From Nilaparvata lugens (Eukaryota > Arthropoda > Insecta > Hemiptera > Delphacidae), in NCBI RefSeq assembly GCF_014356525.2, contig NC_052506.1:22210707-22274706 (forward strand): a DNA stretch of 64,000 nucleotides, read 5' to 3'. Positions 11,502-22,100 of this stretch are shown in pieces. Below the pieces are notes generated by a model. The model worked only from the letters and a program-made list of their open reading frames with translations, searched no databases and was not told the origin of the DNA. Every line of letters starts with the position of its first letter. Positions within the stretch are counted from its first letter, which is position 1. The translations under genes were made by a program, and so were the position numbers.

Positions 11502-11989
11502 GTGAGTGAGCAAAAACAGGCTCAAAGAATGATGATTTATTGATTATATCAATGTAAAATGTGGCTGAGCTTGATCAATATCAAATAGAATGATGATTTA
11601 TTGATTATATTGATGTAAAATATGAGTGATCAATTTCAATCATTTTTAGAGCAATTTTATAAATTCCCAAAATTTCTTGGCCTCGGAAATATTGCCAAAT
11701 CATAAGTTACTTCCCACTGCGAATATTCCCGATCCACATCACTACTTGAAGGTCTTGATATTTAGCCCAGGTTATTGATTTGTTTGCATTTTTTTTTAAT
11801 AAATATAACTGTTTAAAATTTGATCATTCTTTTGAAACACCCGGTATTATAGTTTTAATGCGCTAAACCTTTCTTATAGTTACTTATATATTTTTATAAC
11901 TTTAAAAGAAAACTCATTTCTTAAAACGCATGGCTTGATTACTTATATCAATACTTGAATATAAAGTAAAGACTAGGGCTGTACTTTAT

Positions 11990-12750
11990 TATATGGGCCG
12001 CGGAATCCAGCATTGAGACCTACATAGATCGATAGGGTTCAACCATGTATAAAATTGTTGTCGATTTCGAAGGATTAGCGGAACAAACATGGTGGATTTC
12101 TATTTTTTTATTGCTACAACAGGTTTTAAAATGGTGCAATCTTATGTAAAATTTGACGAGGAATTCAATGAAACAAGTTTCAAGTTTGTAGCTTTGTAGT
12201 TTTTGAGATATTGCAAAAAATGTGCAAATGTTTTTTAAGAGATTAATTAGTTTACATGGTGATTGATAGGTATTTTAAACTATTGGAATTTGTAAAATGA
12301 TAAATTCGGAACAAAAAATGTTCAGTCACTTGATAGCCTAAACTGAAATTTTTCGAGATATTTTGGAAAATAAAAATATTTGCTCACTCCATAGATTTCC
12401 ATTTTCATTCTTAATCTTTTTTGTTGTACTTAACCTAACTAAACAATGTCCAACTTGATCTAACATTGTTCAATCTAATCCAACCATATCCCATCCAACT
12501 TAACCTAAGCATGCCTAACCCAACCTAACCATGCTCAAACCGACTACATTTTACATAAGATTGCATCACTTTAAAACCTGTTGTAGTCATAAAAAATTAT
12601 AAAAAATGAAAATTTAATTATTTCAACTTTCCGCCATTTCTGTTCCGCTAATCCTTCGAAATCGACAAAAATGTGGTACATGGTTGAACTCGTCTTGACC
12701 TCCTCTATCGATCTATGTAGGTATCAATTCTGGGCTCCGCGGCCCATATA
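11990..12750. mobile_element. MITE-like element with about 170 bp inverted ends
   Basis: The left end starts TATATGGGCCGCGG and continues with CTACATAGATCGATAG, TCGATTTCGAAGGATTAGCG and ACAGGTTTTAAA. All recur as reverse complement at 12540-12750. The centre contains TAACCTAACC-rich sequence. It ends about 250 bp upstream of the DEK start codon, so it sits in or near the DEK promoter. Confidence 0.85.
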
Positions 12751-13005
12751 CTATAGTGCCTCCAATACTAGTTATATAGTATAAATTATCGATATTTCAA
12801 TATTGATAGAACTGTTGCACGATGCTTATTGCTTTTTGCAGCAAATGTCCTATGACCCCATGGTTTGATAAAAATGCTGAAGTAAACTGATTGAATTTCT
12901 TGATTTGTTCCAAGAAGACAATATAAGTACCAGTCCACAAACACAACAAAACTGAAGACTAGCATCTACATTTACTACACATATCGTTTTGCATCTGCTG
13001 TGGTT
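12751..13005. promoter_or_regulatory. Presumed DEK promoter and 5' UTR
   Basis: This short gap lies between the MITE and the DEK ATG. An AATATAAG string at about 12920 could serve as a weak TATA-like element. No intron or other gene is visible. The assignment is positional only. Confidence 0.3.
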
Positions 13006-14490
13006 ATGGCGCCCAAGCATACAACGAAGCGAGTAGCAGCTGAAAAAATGGCCGATGTTGAGCGAGATATTTCCGTGAAAAAGAATCGGCTAGTATTGGC
13101 CACTGCTTCTAAAGCAATATCTGAATCAGAGAGTGATGCTGAAATAATCAAAGAGAAGAGTGGTTCCAAGCGACGGAGAGCGACAGCCGCTCGCAATACA
13201 AATGTGACAGAGAAATCTGACAAAAAATCAAAGCAAAGCCAAGAAAAGAAAAAAAATGAAAAATTGAAGAAAGAAGAAGTTGAATTAGAGGATTCTGGAG
13301 CAAATACAAGTCGTGATGAATTGTCACTCTTGGAACAGTCTCCGGAACTTTATGTTCCTCGCGTCAGAAAACCAGTCGATCATTTGGATGCGGGAATGCT
13401 GAGACTAGGAGGAAGGCACAGATACGATGTTCAAATCGTCAAAGGCGAGGGCATAGAACTGAAACATATTCCCAGCATCAGTTTCGAGTTGGAGAATAGT
13501 AGCTTGGAGGACTTGAAGACACTCCATCGCATAATGTATAGTCGAATTGGAATCGTTGAGCGCGTGAAGGACAACGTTCTGAACTTTAGCGGATTCACCT
13601 TCGACAAAGATGCAAAACTGTTACGCAAGGTTCGCACTGATCTCAGTAAGCTCACATTCATCAAACTGAAATGTCTGTCACAGGTGCTTTGCTTGCCAAA
13701 AAAAGGAAAATCGGCTGACTATATAGAGCGTATTCTTCAGTTTCTTCTGAAACCAGTTGATACAGGAATTGCTGCGAGAGAGTCGAGACCTAAGCGCCAT
13801 GGTGCTTATACCAAATCATACAAGGAAGCTGCCAGTATTTCTAAGGAGGGAGGCTTCACTCGTTCCAAGAAGAAAAGTGGCTATGTAGTCAAAGGTCCAT
13901 GTAATCCTGAAGAAGGCTTTGCCGATAAAGGAGACAAAAACGGAACAGCTAAAGAGGTAAAGAAAGCTAAGACAGAAGTAGAGGAGCAGGGGGAAATCGA
14001 AAATGAACTTAATAAAGCTCAGGCCGAAACCTTGAAAGAAAATTCAATAGCTAAGCAGTCCAAAAAGCAGACAATAGTTGCAGGAATTGAAACGCCTCTC
14101 GTTTCAGTTCCAGCTAAAGAAAACATCGGGAGAAAGCAGAACATCCCCAAAAATGCTGAGAAAATTTTGCTCAAAGCTGCTGTATTAGCCGAAAAAGAGG
14201 AGGAGGAAAAGGAAATCAAACTCCATTTTAGTAATGAGGAAATGAACATGAAGGCTAAAGAAGTGGAGGGAAACGTCGTAGAGAAGGAAGAAGAAGATAA
14301 ACAGCAAGACCGTCGTTTTCCAACGGATGACGAAATTAAAGCATGTATCAAATCGATTCTTGATGTGGCTAATATTGAAGAGATCACAATGAAAACACTT
14401 TGTCAACAAGTCTTCAACCATTACCCAGGCCATGATCTCAGTATGAAGAAAGACTTCATGATAGACACGGTGATATCGCTAATTTTATAA
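13006..14490 (+). CDS. DEK: DEK-like chromatin protein, single exon
   Basis: The 494-residue protein is chosen to start at ATG 13006, which has G at -3 and +4. Residues 1-105 are lysine-rich and basic. Residues about 146-252 match the DEK SAF/SAP-like core: a GEGIEL start, TLHRIMYSRIG, FSGFTFDKD and the helix YIERILQFLLKP. Residues about 436-494 are a clear DEK_C domain (FPTDDEIKACIKSILDVANI, EEITMKTLCQQVF and YPGHDLSMKKDFM). The middle (about 255-430) is charged and low-complexity. DEK proteins bind DNA, prefer cruciform or supercoiled forms, act as histone chaperones and influence transcription and splicing in the nucleus. There is no intron, which suggests a retrocopy or intron loss, but the frame is open and the domains intact. 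An AATAAA signal lies at about 14825. Confidence 0.92.
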   Translation: MAPKHTTKRVAAEKMADVERDISVKKNRLVLATASKAISESESDAEIIKEKSGSKRRRATAARNTNVTEKSDKKSKQSQEKKKNEKLKKEEVELEDSGANTSRDELSLLEQSPELYVPRVRKPVDHLDAGMLRLGGRHRYDVQIVKGEGIELKHIPSISFELENSSLEDLKTLHRIMYSRIGIVERVKDNVLNFSGFTFDKDAKLLRKVRTDLSKLTFIKLKCLSQVLCLPKKGKSADYIERILQFLLKPVDTGIAARESRPKRHGAYTKSYKEAASISKEGGFTRSKKKSGYVVKGPCNPEEGFADKGDKNGTAKEVKKAKTEVEEQGEIENELNKAQAETLKENSIAKQSKKQTIVAGIETPLVSVPAKENIGRKQNIPKNAEKILLKAAVLAEKEEEEKEIKLHFSNEEMNMKAKEVEGNVVEKEEEDKQQDRRFPTDDEIKACIKSILDVANIEEITMKTLCQQVFNHYPGHDLSMKKDFMIDTVISLIL

Positions 14491-15940
14491 TGACGAGGAG
14501 AATGAGGAATACTCTGATTAAGGATTTAAGAAAACTACATTTTTGTTATAAATATTTTTTAATAGGGTTCACGTTTATTGTTGTTATTCACGTTCATGGC
14601 TTGTTAAAAAAGTCAATGAAGAAACACAACTCATCTCTGATGTGAGGTCTATCTATTATACTTAAATCAAAATACAGTTTTATTCGGAATATCTATATAA
14701 TGTTGTTCTTCTTGAGTGTGCTTTTTTCATTTTATTAAGAATTTATTTCGTGTTTATCCACCAACAAAACTCGATTTTGAGTTTGAACAACTTCCTTTTA
14801 CTTTTACATAAGTTTTAAGATGAAAATAAAATAGCCGCTATTTAACATACGGTATTTTATTATTTACTCATCAATTATCAGAAATGAAAAAACTCATTAC
14901 ATTGTATTTATCACAATTCATGAATATGCTTCCTGAAAATGGATCTTAGCAGTAAGCTGTCAATGTTCACTTATATTTTTATCAGTTATTTTGATAACAG
15001 TAGTTTTTACGTGGTAAAATAAAATTATCGTCAATGTGATTGTCCAAGTACTCAAATCATCCACATAGTTTCATCATAAAATAGTGTTTCATCAGAAAAT
15101 AGTGTTTCATGACATTCTACTCAGAAAGAAATTTAATTAATCATGAGTGGGTTATCTTTTGACCTATAGGCTTAGTTGAACCTGACAATTTCAAAAAACA
15201 GATTACTATTTCGATAGTCAGTTAAATTTATCTTTTGAATGATAAGTTAATAAAATTGTCGAGCTGTGCAAGACTTAGTAATTGTCTGCCTATCAAAAAT
15301 TAATTATATTGATGTATTCTTAACTTTTATTACTCTTTTCACTTTTGATCTGAGATATGCATCGAATCAGATGCTACAATTGTCTGCTGATACAAAATTT
15401 ATCATCCTTGCTGCATTTAGAACTTAATTTATTTTTTACGAACACATTATTGTTCCAGTATCGAAATAAATTTCGCATGCAGGTAATTTTTTAGAAGCTT
15501 TTAAAAATTAACTTTAATGAACAATAAATCAGCTTTTAACTCGAAAACTGTATAATATATTTATAAACTTTGTTATCCTTCCAGTAAAGATAATCTATGA
15601 TGTAATAAGGTAATGTTGATGTAACGTTGTTGGTGATGTTATTAGCGAAGTATTTATGTTTAGAGCATTCCACGATTTAACGGTTTGATAATAATTGGTC
15701 GTACTCTGTCATGAACCGAACTATAACTGTCTACTTATGCAGCTCACAACAACAGGATGTTCCCTAAATAGATCTACAAACTTTATGAGGTGATCCTTAC
15801 ATCAAAATAAAAATGTTCCAGTAAATAAGGGGTTTATGGTAAATAAGAAATGTTTTAAAACACGAACTGTTATGTTTTTTAAGAAAATAAATAATTTATT
15901 TTCAATCGTCAATAATAATAAGATGTGTTTTGTGTTGCAG
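14491..15940. other. DEK 3' UTR and DEK-SCAP intergenic region
   Basis: AT-rich. It contains the DEK 3' UTR with a possible AATAAA at about 14825 and presumably the end of a SCAP intron. A polypyrimidine-poor but usable acceptor (TTTTGTGTTGCAG) ends at 15940, so the first SCAP coding exon has an untranslated leader spliced to an upstream exon that I could not locate. No other gene is supported. Confidence 0.55.
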
Positions 15941-15947
15941 TGATCTG

Positions 15948-15983
15948 ATGGAAGATGACTTGACATTGATGAGTGATGGCTAA
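15948..15983 (+). promoter_or_regulatory. Upstream ORF overlapping the SCAP start codon
   Basis: ATG at 15948 opens an 11-codon frame ([11 protein letters not shown]) that stops at 15981-15983, eight bases past the start of the main ATG at 15976. A second minimal uORF (ATG ACT TGA) lies at 15955-15963. Both sit in the same leader exon as the SCAP start. Overlapping uORFs usually lower translation of the main frame. An effect here is inference. Confidence 0.6.
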
Positions 15984-16121
15984 TCCAAGATGGACGGAGA
16001 CATCAGTGCCGCGCAGTCTGCCAGAACGAGTTGCGCAGTTGTACTACGCGCATGGCCTCTTCTGCGCAACACATCCCTACATCGTCATATTCCTCGCCCT
16101 CTCACTCACCCTGCTCTGCTG
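15976..16121 (+). CDS. SCAP: SCAP exon 1: N-terminus and TM1
   Basis: Encodes [20 protein letters not shown] and the hydrophobic run [12 protein letters not shown], matching the start of animal SCAP (YNHGLLCASYP in human). The donor is GTCAGT at 16122, leaving two codon bases. An in-frame TGA two codons upstream fixes the ATG. Confidence 0.93.
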
Positions 16122-19100
16122 GTCAGTTTTAGCTCATTTCTGTTACCTCTTTATTTGTATAAATTTGTTAGCATGTCATTGTAGTGATTGAGAGGGGAAA
16201 AAGACAAACCTTGGTATATTTCTCTCTAGACTTCAAATAAAATGTCTGAAATGAGGTTATGTTTCACTTTCAAACATGAAACAAAGAAGCGATGGAAGGG
16301 ATGTGGTAGCCTACAGACATACAGAGTGTCCCACAAAAAGTGTAACAGCTGAAGACCATAGCCACATGAAATTTGCAACAAAAAATGTTCAGTAAAATGT
16401 TCTTATCGACCTTAGTTTTCGAGATATGCAGGATGAGCATGAATTATTGAACACATTTCTCACGTAAATAAAAAACAACCATACTACTATTGGTAAGAGA
16501 TAAATCCATGAGACTTAGAGCCGTTTGCACAGTGCCAGTTTAAACTAAATTTCATTTTAAACTGGATTAAATCCGTATCAAGTCTCGTTTGCTATAATGT
16601 GTTTCATTTTGAGTTTAAGCCACAAGCTGATTAAATTCAGTTTAAGCTTTGACTGTGCAAACGGCCTTTAGAGGATAAATTCATGGTATCGTTGATTGAA
16701 TAAAACAAAAATTTCTGTAAATATCAATTTTTGGGATATTTTCAGAAAATTTTTGTTTTATTCAATCAACAATACCATGAAGAATTTATCCTATAAATAT
16801 CATGGATTTATATCTTACCGAATTTGAAATGTTCTGTCCCAAAAATTTAAACTTCAGGTGTTCATATCTGTAGGCTTTCATATCTCAAAAAGTAATGATT
16901 GGAAAAAAATGTTTCCCTGAGAAAACTTATTCATTTCGATAGCTTGATAAAATATAAATCTAAAAACTTTGAAAAATATCACCAGTAGAAAGTTTATTTT
17001 TAGCCTTTGCGTTTGCACAGCCTTAATGGTGTGGGGTGACAGAGCATCAGGAGGATGCTATGTGCGTTCTGTGGTTTCACAAAAGCAGATAATCGGTTTT
17101 AACAGTTCAAATACGTTTTCGTTTAGATTATGGGCGTGGAAAATAAGTTGTATGCAAGGAAGTTATGTAATATTGATGAACTAAATCGAAGAATTGAAGC
17201 CGCAATTCAGGACCTTATCGACCATGTATAGCTTGGAATTGAATATCGTATAGATATTTTAAGTGCAACAAAACGTGCACACGTAGAAATTTGTCAAACT
17301 TGTCATGTGTTATAAATTGGCTTTTCAATAAGTCGATATCCATGTAAGTAAACTTGAGTTATTCGAATTAATAAAAACAATATAAAAAACCTTGTAGTAC
17401 CCTTTATTATTAAAAACTTTAAAATATTTCAACGACTAGTTTCGACCCTCATTTTCAAGTTGAAATGTAAAAAATAAATAAACAAGTTGATATTATATAA
17501 TATGAACATATGCTTATTTTCATATAATTAATTTCTTATTCATTATTTTTGTAATAATAAACGAAGTGAAGTAAGTGAAGTGTTTTTGAGTTATTCGCTA
17601 TTTTTTTATTCACCTACAAAATGTGTTCAATAATTTATACTCACTCTGTATATAGTTCTCGATATTTTTGAAAACATTCAATAACTAGAAAACTATCAGT
17701 CGAATCTAATTCTAAGGATATGGTTGTAAGGAGAAGATATTTTCCAATAAGATCCATATAACTTGTTCCTTTGTTGGACGTTTTTGAACTTTTTATGATC
17801 GCTTAAAGATGCGTTCACACCAAAGTTAATAACAAAATGTTATTAACTTAATCCTTATAGATTCTATTAGATCGAACATATCTTATCATACACATGATGA
17901 ACACATGTGTTTGTCAAGTTCCGTTGTTCAATCTAATAGAATCTATAAGGATTAAGTTATTAACATTTTGTTAATAACTTTGGTGTAAATCCAGCTTAAC
18001 TGTTTGAAATTTGGCTTTGAACTCGACGAATATACGTTTTTCAACTTTGCATGACACAACACAAAAATTTACCTAGTGCCAGACCACGGGTTATCTGCTA
18101 TAATACCTTAATAATTATAGAGGCCTATAACCATCCTTGGTAAACTTAGAATATTTGTGCAAAATTTCAAATTAATCAGTTTACTAAACATTAAGTATTT
18201 CGAGTTTCATGCTCTTCAAGCCCATAAAATTCTTTCATTAATACACTGTATGTAGGAGATGGAACACTCATTAGTATGCTACTAATAATATTGTTGTGTA
18301 TGTAGAATATTCCATTATTATCGTACACTTGTGTATTTTTCGGCAATAAATTCAATTTAATTCTAGTAAATGTTTTGTGATATTGTTTGCAGTTACCCAC
18401 TGCTGAGTCTACCACTGCCAGGCAATGTGCCACAGCAGTATGCAAGCCACGGCAACCAGACACTCACCGATGCACCGCGATGGCTCCAGGCCTCCAGTCC
18501 TGTCTGCTATGTACAACAGGTAGGCCTATGCTATGCACTGCATTTCCTGCTTATCAAATCATAAACAGTACTTAACAAGCAGTATCCCCCGGTAGCACAA
18601 AAGTCTTCAATTTTAATCCCGATTTGGAGCCATGTGAACTAGTCAGAGAAGTCTTCTTCTCAGAAAAGCATTCTCTGATTCGTGATTTTAATCGTGATTG
18701 AAATTCAACAGGCTTTTGTGCAACCTTTCTTGGCAACATTCTATTCTCTCAGTTCCATTTTAATGTTCGTTTTTTTTCTTCGACATCAACTAGGTACTAC
18801 AATTTTTTGCATACTTGGACCAGTTTCAAGGACACGTTTTAAATTGAATGAACCATTAAAACTCTAGTTTTAGTATAACTTAAATGGTTCATTAGATTTA
18901 ATTAGTGTCTTAGAAGCCGGGTCTTGAAGATCAGCTCTTCCATAGTAATACTTCTCAATGCCTTGGATCTGTTTTTCCAACATTTTCTTGGACTTCCTGT
19001 CACTTATTTTTTATTTTGTTAAAATAGTTATTTGAAATACATCAAATCTTTCCCAAGAGTGTTGAGCAGCTAACATTGGGCCAAAATGAGATTCTGGGAA

Positions 19101-22100
19101 GTTATAATTGAAAACGTCTTTTAAAGCGTTACCAATCAGTAAATACATTTTCTAAATGAATGACAAAAAACGAAGAAAGTCCATGTTCCACTCGAATCAC
19201 TTGTTCACAAGGAATGAACCGTTGAAGAGTTTCGGTTCAATTTTGTTTTGATAGGCTTAGAAAGAAAAAAGGGCAGAAACATTTCGTTCCTATGTGCTCC
19301 CAAATTGTTTGTTTTCTCAGAACTTTCTTTCAATGTGTAAACACTCCCATAAGTACAACTCTTATTATTTTTCAATCCGATTAGGCAGAAAAAAACTGAA
19401 TAGGAATAAGCGAAAATATTCTTTCATTAATATTCATCTCAGAGGTCGTGGCTGAACCAGGCATATTAGATCATAACTAGGTATGATCATTGGATTCGAA
19501 TTATAATTCGAAGCGTTTTGCTGCTACAGGTTGTGATGAAAGCAGCTGTCTCTCCCTGGTCCGATGACTTCCTACTGACCGATGCCTACCGGGCGCCTCT
19601 TGCCGAGGTCTTCAGTCTGGTCGAGGTCATTCAGAACTACCAGCATGAAAACAGGTAAATACTCTAGCTCACACTAAACAAACTATAGGTACCGGCTAAC
19701 ATTTAAAAACCAGGAACAATCTCGTCGTGCGGTATGAATATTCCGAGAAATTCAACCCACTACATCAATCAATCACTTTCTTTATTCAATACATAACAAG
19801 AATTACATACAACAAATTATTGAAACAATTACTTGAAAAACGAACAACAAAAGGAACTATATTTTGATGACTGACAACAAAAGGAACTATATTTTGATGA
19901 CTGAGAGCCTGTAAGGTAGAAAAACGACGAAGAATTCGTGGTCCTCCAAATTGGTTTCAAGTCCGACTAACTGATCAAATCTGGAAGTTTGAAGCTCACA
20001 TCCTGTTACAATAACAGTTGTGGCATTAAAAAGATAGTTAGAAAAAAGCAGAAACAAGCCAGTTATGACTACACAATAACATTTATTATAACTAACATTC
20101 TAATTCTATTGAATACTTATTCAGTTGAATTTTGAACCTAACCCTATTATCCTATCTGATACTTCGTGATGTACTACGATTACTGATGTAGCCTATCACT
20201 ATCGGTTGTTATAATTATTCCAGGTACCAACATTGTATACTAGGTGAAACAAACAATATTTAAATTTGTTATATATCAATTTACTATTAACTTTCTGGTT
20301 ACCTGCCATTTTGTTCGCTAATAATAGAAGTCATCATATTATTAGTGAATGGATTATATACATTTTGCATTCAGAATGGATCAGCCGCTGAATGAGATAA
20401 AAAGCTTATGCCGAATCACTTGAAACTGAAAATATTAAGTCATTACAAAAATGATTCAACAGTCCTCGAGCGCTGAATGAATGAATTCCTCGAGCGCTAG
20501 ATGTTTCTATGTGAAGTTCACTTTTCACGTGTTTTTGGGCAGCTGACTGACGACACTGACCCTGTCACACACTAACCCTGTCAATGCCCTCAGTGAGCTG
20601 CCCATAAACATTATGTTTTATGAAATTCCTGTAAATACTTGGTTTTAATAGTAGTTTATACAACACTTTTGAAATAAGGGTCTTTAACGCACGAGTTAGA
20701 TGTAAGTTAAGACACGGTGAAAAGCTACTTGACAAGAGTGAAACCGTAAACTAAAAACATGACTAATTAAAACTTGACTTTAGTCTATTCTATTAGTTTG
20801 TTCTATTTCTATTACTGAAAAATTGATGGAAAACTTGACGAACTGAAAAACTTGGCAAAGTGAAAACTTGACGAAATGAATACTTGACGTATTGAAAACT
20901 TGATGGATTGAAAACTTGACAAACTCAACTGCTGCCAGCATCGGAAACCGTGTTCAATGTTAATGTTCAAGTCAATGCATGAAGTACACTTTTCAGTATA
21001 GTTTTGCAAACCCTTTGCGAAAGTCGCCTGTTATGAGATTGTTTGTGATGTTTACATTATAGAATGGTTGTGAAAAATGCATTTTTTGTGGGGTTTGGAC
21101 AGTTCACTGACTCTCTCGGACGTGTGCTTTCACGTGGAGAGCGCCCGCAGCAAGAAGGATCGGCTGCTGCTGCCAGAGTACGGCTGTCTGCTGCTGTCGC
21201 CCGCCAACTTCTGGCGGCAGGACTTGCATCGCTTCACCGGCGACACCAACCTCATCTCCACCATCTACAGTTACCAGGTAATGCTCCGATTCACATTTTA
21301 CTGGCAGTGTTTGCCTAATGGCCCTGATAGGGCCACTGAATCACCACTCATTCTGTTGGAACCTGGTATTTATTTACGTATTAGTCTTTTGAAGAAGTAT
21401 ATAAAGTTATTTATCAAGACAATTATGATCAAGATTATTTAAACATCATGAATTTGTGTAAATAACGTCAATACCAAAATTGCTTTAATCATCTGGAATG
21501 ATAGTAGACTACTTGACGAGAGAAACATTAATATGTCATTGGATAGGCGAAATTCGCTTCTATTTATGATAAATTAGCATTTGAAAATTTTTTTATTTTT
21601 CTCATCTGAATGAGGAGTGTGAATTTTTGCTCTAGTGTATAAGTCACCATGCATTGTAGCAAAAAGTATACAACATTGCACAACACTCTTGTAAGCTGAA
21701 GCTCTATCCATAGCCCAAGTATCATGCAGATCTGAGAGATTTTATTATTTTCTGTTATTAAAAGTATTATGAATGATTGCCAAACAATATTAAATATTAA
21801 AATCGTTTAAACAGTCAAAAATTATAGTACTTGACGAGAGGATAATAAATATATCATCAGATTGGAAAAATTTGCTCCTGTCGAAGAGATATTAGCATTT
21901 GAAAATGTTTGATTTGTCTTATCTAAGAAAGCAGAAAAAATGTATGTTCTAGTTAATAACTCACCTTGTATTGTAGCAAAAGGATCATAATCAACAAGTT
22001 TTTTTTATATATATATATATTATTTCTATTAAAACTAGTCACTAGGACTAACCATTAATTTTGTTCTCTTATTTCTTATCCTAAAATATTAATTTTTATT

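Larger units (their letters stand above)
3531..11848 (-). mobile_element. DNA transposon with terminal inverted repeats, heavily interrupted
   Basis: About 45 bp at 3531-3577 (starting ATACCCGGTGTTTTAAAAAG) recur as the reverse complement at about 11806-11848 (reading ATACCGGGTGTTTCAAAAGA), and both continue with ATTTTAAACAGTTATA. Between them lie minus-strand transposase remains: a C-terminal part at 3640-3800 and a central part at 7575-7960. A non-LTR retrotransposon separates the two parts. Further inverted-repeat elements fill 8.1-11.5 kb. The WPPRSPDIKTCDFFLWGY motif belongs to the Tc1/mariner-like DDE transposases common in insects. It is dead: split, with internal stops. Confidence 0.7.
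16122..18392 (+). other. SCAP intron 1
   Basis: No coding sequence. It holds a small TAA-type inverted-repeat element (16519-16667), a foldback relic (16669-17024), a second small inverted-repeat element (17806-17995) and, near 17429, a GACTAGTTTCGACCCTCATT motif followed by TTCAAGTTGAAATG that resembles a widespread arthropod repeat signature. Confidence 0.7.

Noticed and set aside
14019..14433. Minus-strand frames inside DEK
   Set aside because: Antisense of lysine/glutamate-rich coding sequence giving Ser/Phe/Leu runs; no independent evidence of a gene.
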